Below, piece by piece: positions 18,801-26,503 of a stretch of 64,000 bases of DNA. A model generated the notes under the pieces. It made no database searches. It saw only the letters and a list, made by a program, of their open reading frames with translations, and was not told the origin of the DNA. The stretch lies in the NCBI GenBank assembly GCA_028877215.1, contig JAPPFJ010000003.1, positions 1-64,000 of the forward strand, read 5' to 3'. Each line of letters starts with the position of its first letter. Within the stretch, counting starts at the first letter, position 1. Source of the DNA: Gemmatimonadota bacterium. GTDB lineage: Bacteria; Latescibacterota; UBA2968; GCA-2709665. The position numbers were made by a program, and so were the translations under genes.

Positions 18801-19681
18801 ACCTGAATCTAGCAATTGAGAAACTGATCGAATTCGGGCGGGCTCCCGAAGCTGTACTTTGTGTATATCGCACGATCCAAGATGAAAATGGATTTAACAA
18901 AGACCTTGCAATTCGAGCGCTTCTTGGTGTGCTGGAGACGCCCGACGCGGGGAATCGACTGGATCCCAATAGGACCGTCGACGTAATAAAGCACTTGCAG
19001 AAATCGATTACCGTGGAATCGGACGCACTCTTTAGAATTGAATGGAACTTCCTTCCGTTGCTTGACCGGTTCTCCTCAGGGTCGCCAGTTACACTCGAAA
19101 GACGGCTTGCCTCAGATCCTGCATTCTTCGCTGAGGTCGTAGCACTCATTTTTCGTTCAACAAAAGAGGACGAAAACATCTCAGAAATCAGCGAAGAGAG
19201 AAAAAAGATCGCCCAGAATGCCTACAGGCTCTTATCCGAATGGAGTACTTGCCCGGGAAAACTTCCCGATGACTCCTTTGATGCACTTATTTTTAGGCAA
19301 TGGTTAGAGGAGGCAATTCGAATTACGGAAACGACTGGCCACAGACAAGTCGCTCAGATACAAATTGGCCATGTATTGACACACGCGCCACCTGACCCCG
19401 GTGGCCTGTGGATACACGATGCGGTCGCGTCCGCCTTGAACGCACGAAACGCGGGACATATGCGATCAGGATTTACGACTGAGCTATTCAATCAGAGAGG
19501 AGCCCATTGGTTTACTGCCGGGAGAGAGGAACGAGAGTTGGCGCAGTTGAACCGCGAAAAAGCAGAAGCCCTCGAGGAGAGGCGTTATTCAAGATTTGCG
19601 ACCGCAATGCGCAGGTTTGCGGAGAGATATGAGCAGCAGGCGGATCGAGAATTAAGAAGAAGCGAATTCGAAGGACGATAA
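15866..19681 (+). CDS. Large defence-island protein with N-terminal nuclease-like motif
   Basis: 1271 residues. The N-terminal 150 residues have a conserved pattern I recall from large uncharacterised proteins of actinobacterial and environmental genomes: LERYADTRESQAVIPELI, QPGWDGIVEAEV, SYWEIGTG, KASNDLKKRT and SFIFVTPR. D56, E77 and K87 are spaced like a PD-(D/E)XK-type active site. No Walker A motif is visible, so it does not look like a classic STAND NTPase. The remainder is mostly alpha-helical, perhaps HEAT/ARM-like, with a charged C-terminal helix. Likely a single-gene defence effector or sensor (inference). GGGGA precedes the ATG by six bases. Confidence 0.7.
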   Translation: MDHTHIVHSSDLERYADTRESQAVIPELIYLLVRQSSNPSVCRIPYGDDVNQPGWDGIVEAEVAFLEFVPEGRSYWEIGTGANPQTKASNDLKKRTDTLSETERAEASFIFVTPRSAGAGGWNEPKQAGWLESNKAEGWKEIRIVDGVKLADWLREFPGVGRWMAKKVGLSSSLGGLTTPREHWDIIATPTTPMDPPLPASLFTEGRSNACDALQGLFEGNSKRLLMFAESRNDVADFVAAYIQTLDEETAQNYAHRCLFVSEEDAWRAVVETRGSHVLVADVELGLETEGRADLQKIATQKGHSVIIPLCGALAMESHDIIRLRSSSQHRIETVLREAGFTEVRSKELAGIGGDRISAIRRNFQGLGTLPPYVTWENADLFALAGLVGKWDGNSPADQAAIERLLGKGYGEWIETLRSDTLRSDSPLTQLDEKWRIVARGEAWSALGNRITDEDLDRLQEAAISVLGERDPTFDLPREERFAASIHGKQLRHSSFLRQGLAETLALTGSRPKALSFCTLNKPENTAVLTVRGLLESVDWDRWASLDSLLPLLAEAAPGEFLDAVESALEDLDQSPFHELFAQEYSGGIGGCSYMSGLLWALETLAWNPDFLSRVAVILSDLASIDPGGNWANRPSNTLVDIFLPWHVQTCASVEKRKAAVETVLQEQPKVGWELILGLLPHDHGSTSGCHRPTWRNYIPSDWKDSVLSSEYWKQITIYTELAIGLAKTSTENLEELINRLSDLPERARENILEHLASEEVKALPEAERVLLWEKLRNVVCQHRKFADAKWAMSEDSVARIEVVANSLAPERPEVKYRYLFSGRGFGDFDEKGDFAEQQKRLEKARQNAVQTIIDKAGLDAALTFAQSVALPFEVGHAIGCIGSEEIEANILPLLLDADDEIEKQVVSGFVSGRFSRLGWAWVDQVLRHDWDDIHKNAFLILLPFNEGAWSRVRSHLGDENEKLYWMKAGVNPFGPDRDLNLAIEKLIEFGRAPEAVLCVYRTIQDENGFNKDLAIRALLGVLETPDAGNRLDPNRTVDVIKHLQKSITVESDALFRIEWNFLPLLDRFSSGSPVTLERRLASDPAFFAEVVALIFRSTKEDENISEISEERKKIAQNAYRLLSEWSTCPGKLPDDSFDALIFRQWLEEAIRITETTGHRQVAQIQIGHVLTHAPPDPGGLWIHDAVASALNARNAGHMRSGFTTELFNQRGAHWFTAGREERELAQLNREKAEALEERRYSRFATAMRRFAERYEQQADRELRRSEFEGR

Positions 19682-19808
19682 TTCCGTGCGTCATTCACAT
19701 TGGTAAAGACAACTCAACGCGGTTAAACGAGGACTTGACAACCCACATGGGAATTGACTGACGAGAACGTTGCCAATCGGGATTGATCAACTTGGAAAGG
19801 AGAATCCG

Positions 19809-20261
19809 ATGACCCCCCATTGGCCGCATGTTCAGAGTTTCCAACAGAGCCAGGAACTCCTGTCCGCGATCAATACCTTGTCAATCCACCGAAAACTGAA
19901 AGATGGCGGGCATCCTGACACAAACAGAATCGAAGCAGCAGAACAGGCAAAAGAAGCCCTTATTGCGTTTTTTGATAAACTGGACCACGTCGCGCAGAAC
20001 ATAGAAGATGGACATCCAACGCCAGTGCTGGGTGTGGATTCACGGTTTATTCGTCTGGCAGAGAATTACGTCGACGCGAAACATGCTCGCGGTCAATCTG
20101 CATCACCGTTCTTCGAACGTCCTCTGTCACAAGTCGAGGGTTTGTTCTATTCCGAACGCACCCGAGACCGTAGTGAACTCCTCGAGATACTGGCAGCGTT
20201 CCGTGTGCTGCTCGAAGAGCATGTCGGTGCAGATACGAAGTGGCTACTCGCAGACATTTGA
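19809..20261 (+). CDS. Small island protein of unknown function
   Basis: 150 residues from the ATG at 19809, chosen for the excellent ribosome site AAAGGAG six bases upstream; an earlier ATG at 19770 has none. The product is mainly helical and acidic at its end (LEEHVGADTKWLLADI), with no signal peptide, membrane segment or motif I recognise. It stands between the 1271-residue gene and the ATPase pair with gaps on both sides, so it need not belong to either. Confidence 0.65.
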   Translation: MTPHWPHVQSFQQSQELLSAINTLSIHRKLKDGGHPDTNRIEAAEQAKEALIAFFDKLDHVAQNIEDGHPTPVLGVDSRFIRLAENYVDAKHARGQSASPFFERPLSQVEGLFYSERTRDRSELLEILAAFRVLLEEHVGADTKWLLADI

Positions 20262-20535
20262 TAGCCGTGAACTTCACGCCCCTACGTTTCCATATAGAGT
20301 GAGGCAACTTCCCCTTCAGGCCAAATGTCGTATAAAGGGAGGGGATGCGTGCAAGACACGAGCTACAACACCCATATCGCACGTTTTGATTGAAATCAGT
20401 CGCTGGTCGTGGTATTGAACAGGTCAACATAGACGGTGACCTCGCCCAACACGGATGTGCCGGAAGGGGCGGTGGAATGGACATTAATTCGACGGTTCGC
20501 CGGAGCAGAGAATCAAACAACAATAGAGGCGAATC
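20262..20535. other. Intergenic region before the ATPase pair
   Basis: About 270 bases without a convincing gene; overlapping frames here have no coding character. It must hold the promoter for the ATPase/nuclease pair but no well-matched hexamers are seen. GAGG lies about seven bases before the ATG at 20536. Confidence 0.5.
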
Positions 20536-21942
20536 ATGAAAATAGAGTTGGAGAATTTAGGCGTACTCAAAAAGGCGGAATTTGAACTGGGCGAGCTGAC
20601 GCTGATTTGTGGCGGCAACAATACAGGCAAGACCTACGCGACCTATGCCCTGTTCGGATTCTTATCGCACTGGAGACGTCATATAAAAGCTGGAGTCCCC
20701 GACAGTACTATTCAGGAACTGCTTCAGGAACTGCTGAGTGATGGTGTAACGCGGCTGGATGTTGTGTCCTTTGCCAAAGAGGCGAGACATATCCTCAGAA
20801 AGGGATGCGAGGAATTCACGCGCCAGCTTCCAAGAATCTTCGCTTCGAAATCCGGGCGTTTCAATAACACGAGATTTCAGGTTTTTGTGGAGACGGAAAA
20901 GTTATCGTCAATCAAGAATCATGCGTTTGAGCACACAATGCGATCTGCGGATGACGATCTTATTTCATTGTCAAAGGCTGGTGGAGAAAACGAAGTCGTG
21001 GTTTCCCTGTTGATGGAAAAACAGAAAGGCGGATTGCCCGAGAGTTTGATCGAAGAAGTCATATCGGACGGGATTGTTGAATTGACCTTCGGCCAATTCT
21101 TCCCCTCTCCTTTTATCGCCAGCACAGAGCGCACCGGCGCGGCAATTTTCCGAAAGGAATTGAATTTTGCCCGGAACCGTTTGTTGGAGGACATGAATCG
21201 AGTGGACAGAGACATTAACCCGATGGAATTGATGTCCAAGTCCTACCAGGATTATCCTTTGCCGGTCAAAGACAACGTGGACTTTATTGGCCAACTTGAG
21301 GAAGTTGCGAAGAGAAACAGCTATCTTGTCGAGAATCACCCGCATATCCTGGATGATTTCGTGGACATCATTGGTGGAGAATACGTTGCCGGAAATAATG
21401 ACACAATTTACTTCAAGCCAGTACGCGGTCAGCTAAAGCTGACGATGGACGAGAGTTCCAGTGCGGTACGTTCCTTGCTGGATATCGGATTCTACTTGCG
21501 CCATGTCGCGAAACCGGGTGACCTGTTGATGGTGGATGAACCGGAATTGAACCTTCACCCGGAAAATCAGAGGCGAATCGCTCGCCTCTTCGCGCGTCTG
21601 GTGAATCTGGGTATCCGCGTCTTCGTGACTACGCACAGCGACTATATCGTGAAGGAGCTCAATACGCTGATTATGCTGAATCATGACAAGCCCTATCTGA
21701 AGAAAATCGCGGAGCGAGAAGGGTACAGTTGCGAAGAATTCCTTTCCGCTGGTAAAATCAGGGTTTACGTGGCGCAAAAAGCGTTGATGAATCTGGAGGG
21801 AAGACGACGGAGAAGCCGCCACCCTTCACTTGTGCCGGCGAGTATAGATCCGGATCTGGGTATTGAGGTAAGCAGTTTCGACGAGACCATCAACAAAATG
21901 AACGAGATTCAGGACGCCATTGTGTGGGGTGGAGATGAATGA
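20536..21942 (+). CDS. ABC-type AAA ATPase (AAA_15/OLD-like)
   Basis: 468 residues. Walker A GGNNTGKT at 26-33, an ABC signature-like SSSAVRSLLD near 305-314, Walker B DLLMVDEPELNLHP with D334-E335, and an H-loop VTTHSDYIVKEL. This is the SMC/OLD-like ATPase class that partners nuclease or TOPRIM effectors in Septu, Gabija-like, retron and PARIS defence systems. Its stop overlaps the start of the next gene by four bases (ATGA), indicating translational coupling and probably a complex. The insert between Walker A and the signature (residues 60-300) has no motif I can name. Confidence 0.85.
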   Translation: MKIELENLGVLKKAEFELGELTLICGGNNTGKTYATYALFGFLSHWRRHIKAGVPDSTIQELLQELLSDGVTRLDVVSFAKEARHILRKGCEEFTRQLPRIFASKSGRFNNTRFQVFVETEKLSSIKNHAFEHTMRSADDDLISLSKAGGENEVVVSLLMEKQKGGLPESLIEEVISDGIVELTFGQFFPSPFIASTERTGAAIFRKELNFARNRLLEDMNRVDRDINPMELMSKSYQDYPLPVKDNVDFIGQLEEVAKRNSYLVENHPHILDDFVDIIGGEYVAGNNDTIYFKPVRGQLKLTMDESSSAVRSLLDIGFYLRHVAKPGDLLMVDEPELNLHPENQRRIARLFARLVNLGIRVFVTTHSDYIVKELNTLIMLNHDKPYLKKIAEREGYSCEEFLSAGKIRVYVAQKALMNLEGRRRRSRHPSLVPASIDPDLGIEVSSFDETINKMNEIQDAIVWGGDE

Positions 21943-22526
21943 TGTCGGATTTTGAAATCTTGCGAAATCTGATCCGGGACGACGCACAGGCGTTGGTTGA
22001 ATATGAATACAACAAGAAGACAATTGTGCTGCAGGAACCTGGAGACCGACGACAGCCTGCATATTCACTGAAGATTCGCAACTCGCCAGACGAAATTATC
22101 GCATTTAAAGCGGATGCATTTCCGCCTGGGAAAGATATTTTCAGAAACAGCAGGGGAGAGTGCAAGCGCGCCGATTTCATACTCATCGCCAGTGACGACA
22201 GGGTAAATTGGATTGTTATCATTGAGATGAAGGGTGGCAATACAGATATGGCAACTGCAATCGAGCAACAATTGCGTGGAGCACAGTGCCTGGTTGCCTA
22301 CTGTCGCGCCATTGGTCAGGAATTTTGGAAGAATCCGGGATTCCTGAAGAAAACGAACTACCATCAACGTTTCGTTAGCGTCAAAAACATCGGGATAGAC
22401 AAGAGGCCTACACGAATACCTCCGCCATCCGGTCGGCACGACGCACCGGAGCGGATGCTTAAATTCAACGCCCCGGCCAAAGGCGTCCTGCAATTCAAGA
22501 GTCTCGTTGGATCGCGTCGTCGTTGA
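21939..22526 (+). CDS. PD-(D/E)XK nuclease-like partner of the ATPase
   Basis: 195 residues beginning with two methionines in the ATGA overlap with the ATPase. The pattern CKRADFILIA, then VNWIVIIEMKGG, gives D79...E96-x-K98, a textbook PD-(D/E)XK active site with the catalytic pair at the end of a hydrophobic strand. EMKGG is followed by a helix with QQLRGAQCLVAYC, which fits the fold. I infer a DNA or RNA nuclease toxin whose activity is gated by the ATPase. It is not a TOPRIM/DUF4435 protein, so the pair is not a standard PARIS module. Confidence 0.7.
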   Translation: MMSDFEILRNLIRDDAQALVEYEYNKKTIVLQEPGDRRQPAYSLKIRNSPDEIIAFKADAFPPGKDIFRNSRGECKRADFILIASDDRVNWIVIIEMKGGNTDMATAIEQQLRGAQCLVAYCRAIGQEFWKNPGFLKKTNYHQRFVSVKNIGIDKRPTRIPPPSGRHDAPERMLKFNAPAKGVLQFKSLVGSRRR

Positions 22527-22659
22527 ACTGAAAGCGGTCGTTGCACCGGCAGCGGTTCACCTTTCGATCCTGATCCTGACGATTGCATGGACAACAGCTA
22601 CAAAAACCGGCCGCCCGCAACGGACACAGCGATAATGAAATGGAGACGGCCCTGTGATC

Positions 22660-22829
22660 ATGTCAACGCTAACCGATAAATGGCAAACCACAATCCCGGC
22701 CGAAGTCCGCAAGGCACTCCACCTGAAGCCCCGGCAGCAGCATCCGGCGACCACGTGGCGACGTTTGACACGGACTTCGACCGATTTGAGGATGTAAAAC
22801 GCTGGCAGTTTAATCGGCACTCACCTTGA
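22660..22829 (+). pseudogene. VapBC toxin-antitoxin scar
   Basis: The frame from the ATG at 22660 reads MSTLTDKWQTTIPAEVRKAL, a clear AbrB/VapB-type antitoxin start (the IPAEVRKAL core). In the next frame, from about 22743 to the stop at 22827, the translation contains DHVATFDTDFDRFEDV, typical of the C-terminal end of a PIN-domain VapC toxin. The middle (most of VapB's tail and nearly all of VapC) is missing. This is an internally deleted, frame-shifted remnant; the preserved ends suggest one deletion. Confidence 0.75.
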
Positions 22830-22863
22830 ACGCTCATTGGCGTAATCGCCGCCATTCGCCCGC

Positions 22864-23946
22864 GTGAGCGACTTCGCACTCAAAATGAATTCTTTCCGCA
22901 ACAACCGTCTGCGCGACCACGAAACACCCCTGAGCACCGTGTGGCTGCTCAACGACATCGCCGAGTCAAGGGGAAAACAGGAGCTATTTACCCGACAGTC
23001 GCCGCAAGCTCTCAAAGCGCTCCGCGACACGGCTGTTATTCAGAGCGCTGAATCTTCCAATCGCATTGAGGGGGTGACGGTCGCCCAGGCCCGACTTCAC
23101 CCGCTGGTACTCGGCCAGGCGAAACCCCGTGACCGCTCCGAGCAGGAGGTGCAAGACTATCGACGTGCCTTGGACGAGATTCACTCCGACTATGCCACGC
23201 TTTCTATCACGCCGGAAGCCCTGCAACACTTGCATGCCCGTTGCCAGTCCGCCAGCGGCGACGCAGGCCAATTCAAACGAGTCGACAACGACATCGTGGA
23301 ATTCCTGCCTGGACAGGCCCCGTTAGTTCGGTTTCGCTGCGTCGCGGCTGCGGAGACTCCAGCGGCTGTAGAACAGCTCTGCCAGTATTACCAGTACGCC
23401 CTCGATCAAGATAATATCCCACCGCTCATCGCCATCGCCGCCCTCGTCCTGGATTTCCTTTGCATCCATCCTTTCCGGGACGGCAACGGCCGCGTGTCTC
23501 GGTTGCTCACACTGTTGGCGCTCTATCAGCATCGCTACGAGGTAGGTCGCTATATCAGCTTGGAACGCCTCATTGAGGAATCCCGGAAATCCTACTACGA
23601 ATGCCTCCGGCTCAGTTCACAGCGCTGGCACGATGGCAAACATCAACTGACGCCGTGGTTTAACTTCCTTTTCGCGATCATCCGCCGCGCTTACGTCGAA
23701 TTAGAGAAACGCGCCGATCAATTCAAGGCCCCACGGGGTGCCAAGTCCGAGCGGGTGCTCGCCGCCATTCGTGCCCAACCGGGAGAATTCCGCCTGCGCG
23801 ACCTCGAACGCGCCTGCCCCGGTGTCGGCCGCGAATGGATTCGCACCCTCCTGGCGAAGCTGAAAAAATCTGGCGACGTAGTCTGCAGCGGGCGAGGCCC
23901 AGGTGCGCGCTGGCGTTTTATCGGGAATAAGGGTAGTAATGCTTGA
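22864..23946 (+). CDS. Fic family protein (AMP transferase type)
   Basis: 360 residues from a GTG at 22864; an ATG at 22885 is the alternative. The Fic motif HPFRDGNGRVSRL is intact, and an N-terminal inhibitory motif of the S/T-xxx-E-G type is present (SSNRIEG), so the protein should be autoinhibited. A C-terminal winged-helix segment follows (residues about 290-350, RLRDLERACPGVGREW). Fic proteins transfer AMP or other phosphate-containing groups to protein hydroxyls. This gene is more GC-rich than the island's core. Short direct repeats (TAAGGGTAGTAAT) straddle its stop codon, and the C-terminus NKGSNA comes from one of them. Confidence 0.9.
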   Translation: MSDFALKMNSFRNNRLRDHETPLSTVWLLNDIAESRGKQELFTRQSPQALKALRDTAVIQSAESSNRIEGVTVAQARLHPLVLGQAKPRDRSEQEVQDYRRALDEIHSDYATLSITPEALQHLHARCQSASGDAGQFKRVDNDIVEFLPGQAPLVRFRCVAAAETPAAVEQLCQYYQYALDQDNIPPLIAIAALVLDFLCIHPFRDGNGRVSRLLTLLALYQHRYEVGRYISLERLIEESRKSYYECLRLSSQRWHDGKHQLTPWFNFLFAIIRRAYVELEKRADQFKAPRGAKSERVLAAIRAQPGEFRLRDLERACPGVGREWIRTLLAKLKKSGDVVCSGRGPGARWRFIGNKGSNA

Positions 23947-23972
23947 GTAAGGGTAGTAATAAGGGTATTAAT
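23926..23972 (+). repeat. Short tandem repeat across the Fic stop codon
   Basis: TAAGGGTAGTAAT occurs at about 23928-23940 and again near 23948-23960, followed by a variant AAGGGTATTAAT. The Fic stop TGA lies between the units. This looks like slippage or an insertion footprint. Confidence 0.6.
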
Positions 23973-24072
23973 CGAACGATGATAGTCATTGTCCACGCTC
24001 AATTTCGAGCCGGATTGTCCGCTCTTCGATAGTAGATGACCTTGATTCGAAATTATCCTGGGACATTGCTGT

Positions 24073-24390
24073 CCAGGAACCGCGGGATTCTGGGACATGA
24101 GATTCGAATAGTGGCTTCAATTGGCGATTTTGTACGCGATTCACCCTGAACACGAAAACCAGGTTGCCATGGGTTCCCCTTTGTTGCAACACGTGTCCTT
24201 CCGAGCGGTGTCGAAGCAGGAACGCTTGTGCTGCATTTTTGTTCAGACTGATAGGGAGACGCTCGCCGCTGATCTGATGCTGCAGTAGATCCTTCGTCGG
24301 CCTGCGCCTCTTCCGGATATGACAGTGGGAAGTACGTGTAGCGGAGGCGTTTCGCCGACGTCGCGCGCAGGCCTCCTCTGGATGACAGTT
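24073..24390 (-). repeat. Right arm of the large imperfect inverted repeat
   Basis: The reverse complement matches 11193-11529. Shared blocks in the same order are the AACTGTCATCCAGAGGAGGC end, ACGAAGGATCTACTGCAGCAT, the TTGCAACAAA region, a CATGGCAACCTGGTT block and CCCGCGGTTCCTGG. It lies just downstream of Fic, about 12.5 kb from the left arm and in opposite orientation. Confidence 0.8.
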
Positions 24391-24861
24391 CAGGCGAACA
24401 CTTGAACGATACATTTCATTAAAGGCAATCGATAGTCCTGTCATTCTGAGCGGAGTCGAAGAATCTCCCGTTTTCTCGATTGTACGTTCAGCATACGGTC
24501 TTTGTAGACGACCTTGTGCGCGGACACATCGCGTACCTGGCGGTTTCTTCGACCCTTCGACAAGCTCAGGGACTGCAGGCTCAGGGCAAGTCCTCAGGAT
24601 GACAGTCTCCGTCCCCGTTTTTTTGGTGGTCGCCTTGAGGCATTTATTCGTGTAAATTCGTGCCTTTCGTAGTTATGCTGTTGCCTTTCAGCCTTTTTCT
24701 TGTTTTTGGTATTCCCGCAGTCTCGCCTTTTCGTGCCTTTCGTATAATCGTATTCTCGTCTATTCGTAGTTTCGCGTTTTTCGTAGTTAATCTTTTTTAT
24801 TTTTTGGACAGGCGAAAATTGAGGTCAATCCTACAAATCCCGATCTAGGGGGGGTAGACTC
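24391..24861. other. Gene-free, repeat-rich region right of the island
   Basis: No coding sequence is convincing. It holds an isolated reversed CTTCGACTCCGCTCAGAATGA near 24441, a related string with CTTCGACAAGCTCAGG near 24555, and from 24640 to 24795 a T-rich run in which TTCGT recurs at least seven times. The TTG start of the next gene is preceded by a run of G at 24847-24854 that could act as its ribosome site. Confidence 0.6.
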
Positions 24862-26094
24862 TTGAAAATCAGACCGGACCTCGTTCCCACGGCCGAGAGG
24901 GACAATCTGGAGGTCGTTCAGCTGACGGATGAGTCGATTCCGTCCTCGCACATTTACATGGAAGCGCAGATTTTCGCGCCCGATTCGCGGCGGCTGGTGC
25001 TCCACCGCTCCGCGCATCCGCACGGCTCCAATCCTAAAGACCCGGAGCACCGGTACCTGGTGTGCGACCTGGAGGACCACTGCCGCCTGGCGCCCCTCAC
25101 GACGGAATTGGGAACGACCGCGCCCTCCATCTCGCCCGACGGCGACTGGCTGTATTACTTTGTCGACGAAACCGACCCCGCGAATCCGGGACCGCTCACG
25201 CTCAAACGGGTGAGACTGGACGGGTCGGACCGCGAGGTGATTGACGTCCTGGACCATCCCGTCCCTGGCACGGATTTCCGGCTCAGCCGTCCGTATCCGC
25301 TCTCGACCATTTCTTCCGACGGAAGGCGAATCGCCATCTCAGGATTTCTGGGGGACGGCCGAACCGCAGGCGCCACCTGGGGTCTGCTCGTCTTCGAAAT
25401 CAACGAGCCGTCCGCGCGGCTGGTCTTTCATGGACCCTCCTGGTGCAATGTCCATCCCCAATACACGCGGCAGACCGATGCGGACGCCTCGCACGACATC
25501 ATGATCCAGGAGAACCACGGCAACGTCGCGACCCCCGATGGCAGGATCGAGAAGCTCACGGGCGGACCGGGCGCCGATATCCACCTGATCCGGGACGATG
25601 GGACCTCGCTCCGGGACTTCCCCTGGGGGCGGGACGGGAACGAATTCTGCCAGGGGCACCAGTGCTGGCAGGGGCGGTCCGACGTTGCGATCACCAGCAC
25701 GTCGACGCGTGAGCCCGATGAAAGGCAGCTCATTTCAGGCCGAGCGGCGGCGCACGCGGGGCACCACGGAAACGGGACGCCCGACGGATGGCGAAACGAT
25801 CTGTCCCGATCTTTCGACGTACCGGACTTCTGCCACTTCGCCACGGACGTCTCCGGACGCCGCCTGATTACGGATGCCGGTCCGCGTGACGGGGGCGGCG
25901 CGGTCTGGCTGTTCGATCTTCCCGGGGCGGATGATGGCGCGTTGTCGAACGCGAGAAGGGTTGCGAACCCCGGGTCCTCCTGGCGAAAGGACACCCATAT
26001 TCATCCCTTCCTGGCGCCGGACGGAAGTACGGGGTTCTTCAATTCAGACGAAAGCGGCGTTTTACAGGCCTACATGGTACGCGGCTGGGCTTGA
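24862..26094 (+). CDS. Oligogalacturonate-lyase-like beta-propeller protein
   Basis: 410 residues from a TTG start at 24862 (A plus seven G's eight bases upstream; no in-frame ATG upstream). Repeated SPDGDWLYYF, SSDGRRIAISG and APDGSTGFF blades indicate a TolB/PD40-like propeller. Histidine clusters WCNVHPQY, CQGHQCWQG and DTHIHPFLAPDGS match the places where oligogalacturonate lyases hold Mn2+ and substrate. Homologues in marine and soil bacteria often have unknown substrates. There is no signal peptide, so it is probably cytoplasmic. Pectin-derived oligouronide lysis is the best guess. Confidence 0.75.
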   Translation: MKIRPDLVPTAERDNLEVVQLTDESIPSSHIYMEAQIFAPDSRRLVLHRSAHPHGSNPKDPEHRYLVCDLEDHCRLAPLTTELGTTAPSISPDGDWLYYFVDETDPANPGPLTLKRVRLDGSDREVIDVLDHPVPGTDFRLSRPYPLSTISSDGRRIAISGFLGDGRTAGATWGLLVFEINEPSARLVFHGPSWCNVHPQYTRQTDADASHDIMIQENHGNVATPDGRIEKLTGGPGADIHLIRDDGTSLRDFPWGRDGNEFCQGHQCWQGRSDVAITSTSTREPDERQLISGRAAAHAGHHGNGTPDGWRNDLSRSFDVPDFCHFATDVSGRRLITDAGPRDGGGAVWLFDLPGADDGALSNARRVANPGSSWRKDTHIHPFLAPDGSTGFFNSDESGVLQAYMVRGWA

Positions 26095-26097
26095 CCT

Positions 26098-26475
26098 TAA
26101 TTCGTAAGTCTTCGGGGACGTTAATTCGAATATGTGCTCGTAAATAAAGGCGATTAGACGGCGGATTACCAGGATACAACAGGTCACTGGACGTGATCGG
26201 GACCTCTCCCCCCGGCCACCCGACCACCGGGTGAGACGTAAGACGGGAGAGGGGAGAGATTTCCTGCCTTGTGAAGGTTCTTTTCGGGCCGAAGGCAGGA
26301 AGTTACGAAATATCGGGCAAGGACTTCATCTACCGTCTTCCCTCTAACGTCTCCCCGCATTTCATCTACCCTCTACCGGCTCCCGTCTCACCGCCTTTGG
26401 TCTTCCCTCTACCCTCTACCCGCATTAAGGCTCTTTGTGGCCAATTGGACTGTAGTTTTTTTCGAATTTAGGTTA
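26098..26475 (+). repeat. Repeat family C, copy 1
   Basis: It shares with 49880-50220 an ordered set of blocks: GGACGTTAATTC, GCGGATTACCAGGATA (with variants), GGTCnCTGGACGTGA, ACCTCTCCCCCCGG, CAAGGATTTCATCTACCGTCTT-like text, a pyrimidine-rich CCCTCTACCC tract, and CTTTGTGGCCAATT. The segment at 26206-26261 can fold through CTCTCCCC/GGGGAGAG. No gene is evident. Confidence 0.85.
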
Positions 26476-26503
26476 ACTACAAAGCATCAATGAGAGGCGT
26501 GCG

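Noticed and set aside
20536..22526. PARIS system
   Set aside because: The ATPase class fits, but the partner has a PD-(D/E)XK motif in place of the TOPRIM/DUF4435 domain of AriB.
6038..24390. Prophage
   Set aside because: No integrase, capsid, portal, terminase, tail or lysis gene is present.
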